A stretch of 64,000 bases of DNA, taken from NCBI GenBank assembly GCA_011525845.1, contig WYBP01000022.1:62001-126000 (forward strand), read 5' to 3'. Of this stretch, positions 40,882 to 50,420 are shown one piece after another (the stretch's first letter is position 1; every line of letters starts with the position of its first letter). A model generated the notes under the pieces. It worked only from the letters and a program-made list of their open reading frames with translations. It searched no databases and was not told the origin of the DNA. The DNA is from Gemmatimonadaceae bacterium (GTDB lineage: Bacteria > Gemmatimonadota > Gemmatimonadetes > Gemmatimonadales > Gemmatimonadaceae). Made by a program: the position numbers and the translations under genes.

Positions 40882-43455
40882 CTAGGAGACGACGCTCTCG
40901 TCCGGGCGGTAGGGGTCGAGCATCGCCTTGATGCGCTCCGAGAGCTCCGCGCTCGTGAAGGGCTTGCGCAGGAGGTCGAACCCCTCGGTCGCGCGCGCCT
41001 CGCGGTCCAGCGCCGCCCCGGTGTGGCCCGAGATGAGCAGGATCGGGAGTCCCGGGTGCTCGCGGCGCAGCCAGGTGGCGAACTCGACGCCGGTCTCGCC
41101 CGGCATCATCACGTCGGTGATGACGGCGTCCACCGACGCTGCCTCCGCGGCGAGCACGGCCCGCGCGTCGGCCGCGGACGGCACCGCGATCGACGAGTAG
41201 CCGAGCACGTCGATCAACCGGATGAGCTGTTCGCGCACCGGCAGCTCGTCCTCCACGAGGAGGATCCGGCCGGCGGAATCGAGCGGGGTGCCGAATGCCG
41301 GTGTGCGGGTGGGCGAACTGCGCCGCGCCGGCGCCACCGGGGCGCCCTCGAGCTCCACCGGCAGGTAGAGCGCGACCCGGGTCCCGCGGTCCACCGACGA
41401 ATCCACGACGAGACCGCCCTTGGCGCCCTCCACGAGCGGCCGCACGCCGATGAGTCCGAGGCCCGTGCCGCGGCCCCCGCTCTTCTGGGTGAAGAACGGG
41501 TCGAACATGCGCCGGCGGACGTCCTCCGCCATGCCGTGTCCCTGGTCGACCACGGCGATGCAGACGTGGCGGCCGGGGGGAGGGGCGATCACCGAGCCTG
41601 CCGGCGCCGCCTCGAGGAGCTCCATGCTCGCGCGGACGATGATCTCGCCACCCATCGGCATCGCGTCGCGTGCGTTCGCGACGAGGTTGAACACGATGTG
41701 CTCGAGCTCGGTGAGGTCCACGAACACCGTGCCCAGCTCGCCGTCGCGCTCGCAGACCACCGTGTTCGCGTCGCCGGCCAGCCGCTGCAGGAGGGGCTCG
41801 ATGTCCTCCAGCATCCGCCGCACGTCGACGCGCTGCGCCGGCACCGGCTCCTGGCGCACGAACGCGAGGAGCCGCCGGGTGAGCGCCGCGCCGCGCTGGG
41901 CGGCCGCCTCGACCCCGACGAGGTCCTGGTGCGCGGCGTGCCCCGGCTCGAGCGACATCTGTGCGAGCTCGGTGCCGGCGATGACCGCCGTGAGCACGTT
42001 GTTGAAGTCGTGCGCCACGCCGCCGGCGAGCCGTCCGGCGACCTCCAGCTTCTGCGATTGGCGCAGCCGGTCCTCGAGCAGGGCGCGGTCCGTGATGTCG
42101 CGGGAGTGGACCACGAGCCCGCGCACCGCGGGCTCGTCGCGGAGGTCGAGGCCGACGCACTCGATCATCCGCGAACTCCCGTCCGCGCGCTCGAACCGGA
42201 GGTTGAACGTCACCGGGCGCTCCCCGCTCGTGAGCAGTTCGGCGACGAACTCGCGCCAGGGCTCGCGGTTCTGCTCCGGCAGGACGTCCGCGATCGAGGC
42301 GCCCTCGTAGGCCGCCATCGGGGCGCCGAAGAGGCGGTCGGCGGGCGCGCTCGCGAAGACGAGCCGCCCCTCGCCGTCCATCAGCAGGATGGCGTCCGAG
42401 GCGTGACGCACCAGCGCCTCCACCCGGCGCGTCGCGTCCCGTTCGGCGCTCGAGCGCAGCGCCTCGGCCGAGGCGCGGCTCGCGAGGATCTCGCGCACCA
42501 CCAGCATCGCGTTGACGACCACGAGGCCGACGAGCAGCGTCCCGGTGCCCGATGCCTGCCGCTGACCCGCCATCCAGACGAGCACGAGGGCGAGTGCGGA
42601 GACGGAGATGATCGGGAGCGGACTGAACGGGATCCGGGGCTTCTCCGCCGACTCGGATTCCGGGGTGCGGTCCTCGATGAACCGGATGGCCGAGTACACC
42701 ACCATGAGGTTGGCGACCACCGAGCTCGCGACGCTCCAGTTCCTCCCCGCGTAGCCCGCCGAGAAGAGCACCTGGAAGACGAGGTCCACGACGACGGACA
42801 CGGCGAGGGCGCCGGCGAGCCAGAGGATCGCCGCCGGGCTCGGGATGCGCCGGCCGCGCTCCATCACGCGGTTGAGCAGCATCAGGGTCGCGAGCTGCGC
42901 CGCCGCGGTCGCGGTCGTCATGAGGCGGAGCGCCGTCGAGTACACCCGCGTCTGCGCCTCGACGTTGGCGGCGTACGCGATCAGGCTCCCGAAGACGATC
43001 ACGAGCACCACCACCCCGAGCGAGTCGCGCAGGCGGTCCGCCGGCTGCTCCACGATCGGGAGTGACCAGAATCCGAGGATGAGCAGCGGATAGAACTGGA
43101 AGAAGACCAGGTCCGCCCACGAGATGTACAGCAGGGGCGTGCCCCGGGCCTCCATCACGAGCCAGGCGACCGAGCCGAGCACGAGGGCACCGAACGCCGC
43201 CGCGAGGAAGCGCAGGCCGGCGCGGGTCTCCCGGGGGAGCGTCGCGCGGCGCGCGGCGGCGAGGAGCGCGAGCATCGACGCCAGCTGCAGCGGCAGGAAC
43301 GACCCCGCCTCGTACAGCCGACGGAGCGGCCCCTTGTCGGCGTAGACCGCCGAGAGCTCGGAGATGGAGAAGGCGAGGCCGTGGATGGCGAGCAGCGCCA
43401 GCGCGACACGCAGCGCCGTCGCACGCGCGGGGGTGGGGGACACGGCGCCGTTCAT
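40882..43455 (-). CDS. membrane hybrid histidine kinase (PAS, HisKA, HATPase, receiver)
   Basis: 857 residues from the ATG at 43455; longer frames run antisense into paaY. There are about eight hydrophobic segments in the first 320 residues, a MASE-like sensor region with no recognised ligand motif. A PAS domain follows (about 355-465; ILLMDGEGRLVFASAPADRLFG). The phosphoacceptor is His482 in GGVAHDFNNVLTA, the ATPase has NLVANARDAMP, DQGHGMAEDV and GTGLGLIGV, and a C-terminal receiver has Asp781 in ITDVMMPGETG. No separate output gene is adjacent. It lies between paaJ and paaY, so control of phenylacetate use is possible but unproven. Confidence 0.92.
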   Translation of the reverse strand: MNGAVSPTPARATALRVALALLAIHGLAFSISELSAVYADKGPLRRLYEAGSFLPLQLASMLALLAAARRATLPRETRAGLRFLAAAFGALVLGSVAWLVMEARGTPLLYISWADLVFFQFYPLLILGFWSLPIVEQPADRLRDSLGVVVLVIVFGSLIAYAANVEAQTRVYSTALRLMTTATAAAQLATLMLLNRVMERGRRIPSPAAILWLAGALAVSVVVDLVFQVLFSAGYAGRNWSVASSVVANLMVVYSAIRFIEDRTPESESAEKPRIPFSPLPIISVSALALVLVWMAGQRQASGTGTLLVGLVVVNAMLVVREILASRASAEALRSSAERDATRRVEALVRHASDAILLMDGEGRLVFASAPADRLFGAPMAAYEGASIADVLPEQNREPWREFVAELLTSGERPVTFNLRFERADGSSRMIECVGLDLRDEPAVRGLVVHSRDITDRALLEDRLRQSQKLEVAGRLAGGVAHDFNNVLTAVIAGTELAQMSLEPGHAAHQDLVGVEAAAQRGAALTRRLLAFVRQEPVPAQRVDVRRMLEDIEPLLQRLAGDANTVVCERDGELGTVFVDLTELEHIVFNLVANARDAMPMGGEIIVRASMELLEAAPAGSVIAPPPGRHVCIAVVDQGHGMAEDVRRRMFDPFFTQKSGGRGTGLGLIGVRPLVEGAKGGLVVDSSVDRGTRVALYLPVELEGAPVAPARRSSPTRTPAFGTPLDSAGRILLVEDELPVREQLIRLIDVLGYSSIAVPSAADARAVLAAEAASVDAVITDVMMPGETGVEFATWLRREHPGLPILLISGHTGAALDREARATEGFDLLRKPFTSAELSERIKAMLDPYRPDESVVS

Positions 43456-43578
43456 GCCCAAAGCTAGGACGCGGCGACGACCGCCGGAACCGGCGCGTCC
43501 ACGCCCGCAAGACTGGAAATGCCCGCGCCACCTCGGCATCCTTCGCGGTATGCGACCTGCGTCACAATCCCGCCGCCC

Positions 43579-44175
43579 ATGATCTACGCCTTCGACGGGT
43601 TCATCCCCGTGGTCCACGAGAGCGCCTTCGTGCACCCGCAGGCCGCGGTGACCGGCAACGTGATCATCGGCCGGGACGTGTACGTGGGCCCCGGGGCCGC
43701 CATCCGCGGTGACTGGGGCGGGATCGTGATCGAGGACGGCTGCAACGTGCAGGAGAACTGCACCGTGCACATGTTCCCGGGCGTCACCGTGGTGCTCGAG
43801 AAGGGCGCCCACATCGGCCATGGCGCGATCATCCACGGCGCGCGGATCGGCGCCAACGCGCTGGTCGGGATGAACGCCGTGGTGATGGACAACGCGGTCA
43901 TCGGGGCGGGGTGCATCATCGGCGCGCTCGCCTTCGTGCCGGCGGAGACCGTCATCCCCGAGCGGAGCGTCGCGGTCGGGAACCCGGCGCGGGTGGTGAA
44001 GGCGGTGACCGACGAGATGCTCGCCTGGAAGAGCGAGGGCACCGCGCTCTACCAGCAGCTCCCCGCGGCGATGCGCGAGAGCTGGCGCGCCGTGGAGCCG
44101 CTCCGCGAGATCCCCGCCGACCGGCCGACGCAGTCGGCCGTGCTCAAGACCTGGAAGGAGACCCGTTCGACATGA
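43579..44175 (+). CDS. paaY: PaaY-like hexapeptide-repeat protein (gamma carbonic anhydrase family)
   Basis: 198 residues; left-handed beta-helix hexapeptides (VTGNVIIGRDVYVGPGAAIRGDWGGIVIEDG) with metal histidines His64 (NCTVHMF), His81 (HIGHG) and His86 (IIHG). PaaY is a thioesterase-like member of the gamma carbonic anhydrase fold that helps clear inhibitory CoA esters. The ATG at 43579 gives the conserved MIYAFDGFIPVV N-terminus. The stop overlaps the paaZ start, which supports the pathway assignment. Confidence 0.9.
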   Translation: MIYAFDGFIPVVHESAFVHPQAAVTGNVIIGRDVYVGPGAAIRGDWGGIVIEDGCNVQENCTVHMFPGVTVVLEKGAHIGHGAIIHGARIGANALVGMNAVVMDNAVIGAGCIIGALAFVPAETVIPERSVAVGNPARVVKAVTDEMLAWKSEGTALYQQLPAAMRESWRAVEPLREIPADRPTQSAVLKTWKETRST

Positions 44176-46220
44176 CGAGACTGCAGAGCTACGCGATGGG
44201 GGAGTGGGTGACGGGGACGGGCAAGTCCACCGACCTCTTCCACGCGGTGACCGGGGAGCGGATCGGCGAGGCCTCGAGCGGCGGCCTCGACTTCAAGGGG
44301 ATGGCCGCGTACGCGCGCACCGTCGGGGGCCCGAGGCTCCGTGCGCTCACCTTCCACGAGCGCGCGCTCCTCCTCAAGCAGATGGCCAAGTACCTGCTGG
44401 AGCGGAAGGAGGAGTTCTACGCGCTCTCGGCGGCCACGGGAGCCACGCGCAGCGACTCCTGGGTCGACATCGAGGGCGGGATCGGGACCTTCTTCGCCTA
44501 CTCGAGCCGCGGCCGGCGCGAGTTCCCCAACGAGACGTACCACGTCGAGGGGCCCGCCGAGTCGCTCTCCAAGGGGGGCACCTTCGCCGGCCGGCACATC
44601 TGCGTGCCGCTCGAGGGCGTCGCCATCCAGATCAATGCCTTCAACTTCCCCTGCTGGGGGATGCTGGAGAAGCTCGCGCCCGCGCTGCTCGCCGGCGTGC
44701 CCTGCATCGTGAAGCCCGCGACGGCCACGAGCTACCTCACCGAGGCGATGTTCCGCGCGATGGTCGAATCGCGGATCCTCCCCGAGGGCGCGATCCAGCT
44801 GATCTGCGGGAGCGCGGGGGACCTCCTCTCGCACGTCACCGAGCAGGATGCCGTGGCCTTCACCGGCTCCGCCGCCACGGGGCGGATGCTCAAGGAGGGG
44901 AAGGCGGTCGTCGAGAACTCCGTGCGCTTCAACATGGAGGCCGACTCGCTCAACTGCTCCATCCTCGGCGCCGACGCCACGCCCGGCACGGAGGAGTTCG
45001 ACCTCTTCATCAAGGAGGTCGTGCGCGAGATGACGACCAAGGCGGGGCAGAAGTGCACCGCCATCCGGCGCACGATCGTCCCGGCGGGGATGGAGGAGGC
45101 CGTGGTGAAGGCGCTCCGCGCGCGGCTCGAGAAGACCACCATCGGCGACCCGGCCGTGGAGGGCGTGCGGATGGGTCCGCTCGCGAGCAAGGGCCAGGTG
45201 CGGGACGTCGGGGCGGCCGCCGCGCGCATCCGCGAGGCGGGAGAGCTGGTCTTCGGCGGCGGCGACTACGCCGTCGTCGGCGCGGACCGGGAGAAGGGAT
45301 CGTTCTTCGGCCCGATGCTGATGGTCTGCGACGCGCCCTTCAGCCGGAGCGAGCCCCACGACATCGAGGCGTTCGGCCCGGTGAACACGGTGATGCCGTA
45401 CCAGTCGGTGGACGAGGCGATCGAGCTCGCCAAGCGCGGGCGCGGGTCGCTCTGCGGCTCTCTCGTGACCGCCGACCCGGCGCTGGCGCGCAGGGTCGTG
45501 CTCGGCGTCGCGCCCTTCCACGGTCGGCTGATGGTGCTCGACCGCACGAGCGCCAAGGAGAGCACGGGGCATGGGTCGCCGCTGCCCAACCTCGTGCACG
45601 GCGGCCCCGGCCGCGCCGGCGGGGGCGAGGAGATGGGGGGCGCGCGGGGTGTGCTCCATTACATGCAGCGCACCGCGGTGCAGGGGAGCCCGTCGATGCT
45701 CACCGCCATCACGCGCGAGTGGAGCGCGGGCGCCGCCCAGCGCACCGACGCGGTGCACCCCTTCCGCAAGACCTTCGACGAGCTCGAGGTGGGCGACACG
45801 CTCGTGACGGGGACGCGCACCATCACGCTCCAGGACATCGAGGCCTTCGCCGCGCTGAGCGGGGACCGCTTCTACGCGCACATGGACGACGAGGCGGCGA
45901 AGTCCAACGGCGTCTTCACCGGCCGCGTCGCGCACGGCTACTTCATCGTGTCGGCGGCCGCCGGGCTCTTCGTCGACCCCGACCTCGGGCCGGTGCTGGC
46001 GAACTACGGCCTCGAGCGCCTCCGCTTCACCAAGCCTGTCTATCCCGGGGACACGATCCAGGTCCGGCTGACCGTCAAGCAGAAGACGGCCAAGGACACG
46101 CCGGAGGACGGCATCCCGCAGGGCGTGGTGGAGTGGGACGTCGAGGTGCGGAACCAGGCGGACGAGGCGGTGGCGCTCTATTCGATATTGACATTGGTGA
46201 GGATGCGCCCCACTTCATAA
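44172..46220 (+). CDS. paaZ: bifunctional oxepin-CoA hydrolase / semialdehyde dehydrogenase
   Basis: 682 residues. The N-terminal aldehyde dehydrogenase has Glu256 (FNMEADSLN) and Cys295 (AGQKCTA), the same numbers as in E. coli PaaZ. The C-terminal MaoC-like hydratase has Asp565 and His570 in LSGDRFYAHMDD. The hydratase half opens oxepin-CoA and the dehydrogenase half oxidises the resulting aldehyde. The ATG overlaps the paaY stop (ATGA). With PaaA-D, G, H and J this covers most of the route to succinyl-CoA and acetyl-CoA. Confidence 0.96.
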   Translation: MTRLQSYAMGEWVTGTGKSTDLFHAVTGERIGEASSGGLDFKGMAAYARTVGGPRLRALTFHERALLLKQMAKYLLERKEEFYALSAATGATRSDSWVDIEGGIGTFFAYSSRGRREFPNETYHVEGPAESLSKGGTFAGRHICVPLEGVAIQINAFNFPCWGMLEKLAPALLAGVPCIVKPATATSYLTEAMFRAMVESRILPEGAIQLICGSAGDLLSHVTEQDAVAFTGSAATGRMLKEGKAVVENSVRFNMEADSLNCSILGADATPGTEEFDLFIKEVVREMTTKAGQKCTAIRRTIVPAGMEEAVVKALRARLEKTTIGDPAVEGVRMGPLASKGQVRDVGAAAARIREAGELVFGGGDYAVVGADREKGSFFGPMLMVCDAPFSRSEPHDIEAFGPVNTVMPYQSVDEAIELAKRGRGSLCGSLVTADPALARRVVLGVAPFHGRLMVLDRTSAKESTGHGSPLPNLVHGGPGRAGGGEEMGGARGVLHYMQRTAVQGSPSMLTAITREWSAGAAQRTDAVHPFRKTFDELEVGDTLVTGTRTITLQDIEAFAALSGDRFYAHMDDEAAKSNGVFTGRVAHGYFIVSAAAGLFVDPDLGPVLANYGLERLRFTKPVYPGDTIQVRLTVKQKTAKDTPEDGIPQGVVEWDVEVRNQADEAVALYSILTLVRMRPTS

Positions 46221-46295
46221 GTAGAGAACTCCGGCCGTCTACCTTGGCGTGCGGATCCTCCGATCCGTCGAGCTGGCGGGAGCGAGTGCAGGGCG

Positions 46296-48536
46296 ATGGC
46301 AGGCAGGCGACGGTCGATCCAATTCGTATTCCCCGCGCTGATCGTGGCGCTGGTGCTGGCGTCGAGCGCGGTGACCACATGGGCTGCCCGCGAGGCGATC
46401 GTCGGCGCGCTGTATCGCGAGGTCGGCGGCCAACTGCTCGCCGACGCGCGCCGCGTCGCGGCGACGATCGCGGAGGGGGTGCCCGGGATCCACGCGCGAG
46501 CCAGGCTGCTGGCGGGTGCGTCGCCGTCCGCCGAGATCCTCCTGGCGGCGGGGGACGGCTCCACCCCGGCGGCGCAGGCACGCTTCGTCGGCGACACCGC
46601 ACGGGCGCCCGTCGATTCGGGGCGGACGCGACTGCAGCTGCTCGACACGCTCGGCGCGCTGGTGATCGAGCACCGCTTCCGCGAGGGAACGCCGGCCCCA
46701 CGCTGGGCGGCGGAACGGGCGCAGTCGAGGGCCCTGTCCCGAGACTCGGTCGCCGTGAGCCCCATCCTGCCGCGCGGGGAGCGAGCCGCCTTCGAGGTCG
46801 CGGCGCCCGTGCGCCTCGCGTCCGACGGCCGCTTCCTCGGCTGGGTGGTCGAGTCGCGACTGATCGAGGGACGCGGTGCGGCGGCGATCCGCCAACTCGT
46901 CGGTGTCCCTACTCTCCTGATCGGCGCGATCGGCGACGGCGTATGGACCGACCTCGGGGCCATCGTCGAGCCCCCGCCGGTCACCTCGGTCCTGGACTCG
47001 GTCGTCCCCTTCGCGGACGGAGCGCGCGGAACGGGAATCGGCGCGATGGCTCGCATCGCGGGAACCTCCTGGAACGTCTGGGTCGAGTCGCCGCGCGCGG
47101 ACGTGCTCGCGCCCGCCGCTGCCTTCACCGCGCGGATGGCGCAGACAGCGGCCCTGGTCGCCCTCCTCACCGCACTGTTCGCCTGGCTCTACACCCGCTG
47201 GCTGACCCGTCGCATCGGGCGGCTGACCACGGCCATCGAACAGGCGCCGTTCGTGCCGGACGCGGCCGAGCCCGGCCCGCACGGCGGAGCCGACGAGATC
47301 GGACGGCTCGAGCGTGCGTACCACGCGTTGGTGCAGCGGATCACGGACCAGCAGAAAGTCGAGGCCGAGGTCGTGCAGGCGCAGAAGCTGGAGGCCGTCG
47401 GCCGCTTGGCGGGAGGCCTCGCCCACGACTTCAACAACGTGCTCACCGTGGTCACGAACTACGGGGAGCTGGTGCAGGGGGGTCTCGAGCCAGGAACGGA
47501 GGCGCACCGGGACGCACAGGAGGTGCTGAATGCGGCGCAGCGCGCCTCGGTGCTCACGCGGCAGCTCCTCGCCTTCAGTCGAGGGCAGGTGGTCCAGCCG
47601 CGCCGGCTCGACCTGAATGCGGTGATCGAGGGCGCCGAGCGCATGCTGGTGCGGCTCATCCCTTCGCAGGTCGAGTTCGCGACGGAACTGGACCCGGCGC
47701 TCGAACCGGTGGAGGCCGATCGCGGCCAGCTCGAGCAGGTGCTCGTGAACCTGGCGTTGAACGCCGTCGACGCGATGCCCCACGGCGGGCGCCTGCTGTT
47801 TCGGACGACCATGGCGAGTCTCGACCGCTCCGCGGAGGACTCGTCGTCCGTTGCGACCCCCTTCGTGCAGCTCATGGTGCGCGACTCGGGCGTCGGCATG
47901 CCGCGCGAGGTGGTCTCGCACATCTTCGAGCCGTTCTATTCGACCAAGGCGCCCGGCAAGGGCACCGGCCTCGGCCTCGCGAGCGTGCATGGCATCGTCA
48001 CGCAGATGGGCGGGCGGATCCACGTCTACAGCGAGCCCGGCCGCGGCACCACGTTCAAGCTCTTCTTCCCGGTGGCCGTGGGTCCGGCCGAGCCCAACTC
48101 CGGCAGCAGCGTGCTCGCACCCACCGCGCGCGCGACCGGGCTGGTGCTGCTCGTGGAGGATGATCCCGACACGCGGGAGGCGACGCGCCGCGTCCTGCGC
48201 CACCACGGCTATTCGGTGGCCACCTTCGACTCTGGTGCGGCCCTGCTCGCCCGGTTGGCAACGGATGACCGCGGCGTCGGCGTGGTGCTGACCGATGTGA
48301 TGATGCCGGGCATGACGGGATTCGACCTCGCGAAACGGGTCGCCGAGCGTTGGCCGCAGATTCCCGTCATCCTGATGTCCGGGTATGCGGACATCGACCT
48401 CCGGACGACGCATGCCGCCGAGTTCCCGTACGTGATCCTGGAGAAGCCCTTCTCCTCGGCGAAGCTCTTCGAGGCCATCGCCGGGGCGATCGCCTCGGGT
48501 CGGCAGGACGGCGGCGACACCCCGGGTGGCGGATAG
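46296..48536 (+). CDS. membrane hybrid histidine kinase (periplasmic sensor, HisKA, HATPase, receiver)
   Basis: 746 residues. One helix at about 8-30, a sensor region of about 250 residues outside the membrane, and a second helix near 285-305 (TAALVALLTALFAWLY) followed by a HAMP-like segment. The phosphoacceptor is His377 in GGLAHDFNNVLTV, with NLALNAVDAMPHGG and RDSGVGM..GTGLGLASVHG in the ATPase. A receiver carries Asp667 in LTDVMMPGMTGF. It shares the AHDFNN kinase core with the gene at 40882-43455 but has a different sensor. It follows paaZ by 75 bases; co-regulation is not shown. Confidence 0.92.
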   Translation: MAGRRRSIQFVFPALIVALVLASSAVTTWAAREAIVGALYREVGGQLLADARRVAATIAEGVPGIHARARLLAGASPSAEILLAAGDGSTPAAQARFVGDTARAPVDSGRTRLQLLDTLGALVIEHRFREGTPAPRWAAERAQSRALSRDSVAVSPILPRGERAAFEVAAPVRLASDGRFLGWVVESRLIEGRGAAAIRQLVGVPTLLIGAIGDGVWTDLGAIVEPPPVTSVLDSVVPFADGARGTGIGAMARIAGTSWNVWVESPRADVLAPAAAFTARMAQTAALVALLTALFAWLYTRWLTRRIGRLTTAIEQAPFVPDAAEPGPHGGADEIGRLERAYHALVQRITDQQKVEAEVVQAQKLEAVGRLAGGLAHDFNNVLTVVTNYGELVQGGLEPGTEAHRDAQEVLNAAQRASVLTRQLLAFSRGQVVQPRRLDLNAVIEGAERMLVRLIPSQVEFATELDPALEPVEADRGQLEQVLVNLALNAVDAMPHGGRLLFRTTMASLDRSAEDSSSVATPFVQLMVRDSGVGMPREVVSHIFEPFYSTKAPGKGTGLGLASVHGIVTQMGGRIHVYSEPGRGTTFKLFFPVAVGPAEPNSGSSVLAPTARATGLVLLVEDDPDTREATRRVLRHHGYSVATFDSGAALLARLATDDRGVGVVLTDVMMPGMTGFDLAKRVAERWPQIPVILMSGYADIDLRTTHAAEFPYVILEKPFSSAKLFEAIAGAIASGRQDGGDTPGGG

Positions 48537-48551
48537 CCCGGTGCGACTCCT

Positions 48552-49880
48552 TCAGTGCTGGGCGCGCTGGAGCCGCGCCGCCACCCGCTGCACGTCCGTG
48601 AGCACCCGCAGCAGGTTCCCGCTCCAGATCTTCGCGATCTCCGCCTCGCTGTAGCCGCGGCGCACGAGCTCGAGCGTGACGTTGAAGGTCTCGCTCGCGT
48701 TGCGCCAGCCGTCCACGCCGCCCCCGCCGTCGAAGTCGGAGCTGATCCCGGCGTGGTCGAGCCCGATCAGCTTCACCACGTAGTCGATGTGGTCCACGAA
48801 GTCCTTCACGGTAGCCGGCGGATACTTCCTCTGGATCACGGCGACCTTCGCGTCGTAGGCCGCCTTCCGGTCCGGCGCGAGCGCCGCCACCGCCGCGAAC
48901 GCCTCGCGCCCCGTGGCCGTGATCCCGAACTCCGCGCGCAGCGCCGACATCTCGGCGGCCTCGGCCTGCTGCGCCGCCGGGTCGCACTTCACGTACGAGT
49001 TGAACGCCACCAGCTGCACCACGCCGTTGTTCTTCTTGATCCCCTGCAGCTGCTCGTCGTCGAGGTTGCGGCTGTGGTCGCAGATCGCCCGCACGCCGCT
49101 GTGCGATGCCATGATCGGAGCCTGCGTGAGCGCCAGCGTCTGCATCATGCTCAGCTTGGAGGGGTGGGAGATGTCGATCATGATCCCCCACTTGTTCAGC
49201 TCCCTGATGGCGTCGCGTCCGAGCGGGCTCAGGCCGTTGTGGAGCCAGACGCCGTCGCGCTCGCCGGTGTTGCTGTCCGAGAGCTGGCTGTGCCCGTTGT
49301 GCGCGAGGGAGAGGTAGCGGGCTCCCAGGTCCGCGAACTGCTTCACCCGCGTGAGGTCGGTGCCGATCGGGTAGCCGTTCTCGACGCCGATCATGATCAC
49401 CTTGCGCCCGGAGGCGTGGATGCGCCGCGCGTCCTCCGCCGTGCGCGCGAGCCCCACCCGTGCGGGCGCGAGCGAGTCGGTGAGCCGGTGGATCGCGGCG
49501 AACTTCTCCATCGCGGCGGCGTAGGCGTTCGCGAAGCCGGCCGAGTCGTTGCGCGCCTGCCCCGTGTAGACGATGAGGAAGGCGACATCGAGCCCGCCCG
49601 CCTCCATCTTGGGCACGTCCACCTGGTTCCGCTCCACGCCGGTCACGTAGTTCGCCGCATCGCGGCGGAAGGCGGCCGGCGAGATGTCCACATGGGTGTC
49701 GAGCGTCATCACCCGGTCGTGGATCGCCCGTGCGCGGGCGACGAGCGCCGCGTCGTCCTGTGCGGCGGCGGGCGCGGCGGCCAGGAGGAGGAGCGCGAAC
49801 GCGCTCGCGAGCGCGGCCGCGAACGCGGTCGAGGATGCGCGAACGGTCGACCGGGTGGGAACGGAGCGCACGGACGTCAT
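48552..49880 (-). CDS. secreted membrane dipeptidase (peptidase family M19)
   Basis: 442 residues from the ATG at 49880, with a signal peptide ending APAAAQ. The metal-site motifs of renal dipeptidases are present: LDTHVDIS (H-x-D) near residue 54, the bridging glutamate in IGVENGYPIG, SLAHNGHSQLSDSN, MIDISHPSKLSMMQTLALTQAPIMASHSG, and GISSDFDGGGGVDGW. These dizinc enzymes cleave dipeptides, including D-amino-acid forms, in the periplasm. The longer frame to 49982 runs into the opposite OsmC gene promoter. It is divergent from the OsmC gene. Confidence 0.92.
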   Translation of the reverse strand: MTSVRSVPTRSTVRASSTAFAAALASAFALLLLAAAPAAAQDDAALVARARAIHDRVMTLDTHVDISPAAFRRDAANYVTGVERNQVDVPKMEAGGLDVAFLIVYTGQARNDSAGFANAYAAAMEKFAAIHRLTDSLAPARVGLARTAEDARRIHASGRKVIMIGVENGYPIGTDLTRVKQFADLGARYLSLAHNGHSQLSDSNTGERDGVWLHNGLSPLGRDAIRELNKWGIMIDISHPSKLSMMQTLALTQAPIMASHSGVRAICDHSRNLDDEQLQGIKKNNGVVQLVAFNSYVKCDPAAQQAEAAEMSALRAEFGITATGREAFAAVAALAPDRKAAYDAKVAVIQRKYPPATVKDFVDHIDYVVKLIGLDHAGISSDFDGGGGVDGWRNASETFNVTLELVRRGYSEAEIAKIWSGNLLRVLTDVQRVAARLQRAQH

Positions 49881-49993
49881 GGGGATCGTGGTTGGGGTGG
49901 AACGGTAGTTGTAACCGTCGCACGCCCCCTTTCGCAACGGGGCACCACTGCGCACACTCCCTGCAGCGATACGTTCACCCAACGGAGACTCCC

Positions 49994-50419
49994 ATGATCA
50001 CGCGCAATGCGGATGCGACCTGGACCGGCGACCTGAAGGCCGGGAAGGGCACCGTCAACCTCGGCAGCGGCGCCTTCAGTGGCCCCTATTCCTTCTCGAG
50101 CCGCTTCGAGGGGCAGAAGGCGGCGAACCCCGAGGAGCTCCTCGGGGCGGCGCACGCGGCCTGCTTCACGATGGCCCTCGCCAGCACCCTCGCCAAGGCG
50201 GGGCACGTGGCCACCAGCGTGCACACCGTGGCCACCGTCACCCTCGCCAAGGGGGACGCCGGTTTCAGCATCACCGGCATCCACCTCAAGACCGAGGGCA
50301 AGGTGCCGGGTGTCTCGGCCGCGGACTTCCGCAAGCACGCCGAGGACACCAAGACCGGGTGCATCGTCTCGCGAGCCCTGGCGAGCGTGCCGATGACCGT
50401 CGAGGCGACGCTCCTCTAG
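49994..50419 (+). CDS. OsmC family peroxiredoxin
   Basis: 141 residues with GGAG seven bases before the ATG. The reactive cysteines are Cys57 in GAAHAACFTMAL and Cys123 in DTKTGCIVSRAL; NPEELLGAAHAAC and ITGIHLKTEGKVPG are family signatures. It reduces organic hydroperoxides in the cytoplasm using a dithiol donor. It is closest to the OsmC (rather than Ohr) branch by these motifs. It converges with the nuclease gene, one base apart. Confidence 0.93.
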   Translation: MITRNADATWTGDLKAGKGTVNLGSGAFSGPYSFSSRFEGQKAANPEELLGAAHAACFTMALASTLAKAGHVATSVHTVATVTLAKGDAGFSITGIHLKTEGKVPGVSAADFRKHAEDTKTGCIVSRALASVPMTVEATLL

Positions 50420-50420
50420 G

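Noticed and set aside
46188-46221. A perfect TTGACA inside the 3' end of paaZ as a promoter for the second kinase
   Set aside because: The only -10-like sequences (TCATAA or CATAAG) are 21-22 bases away, too far for a normal promoter.
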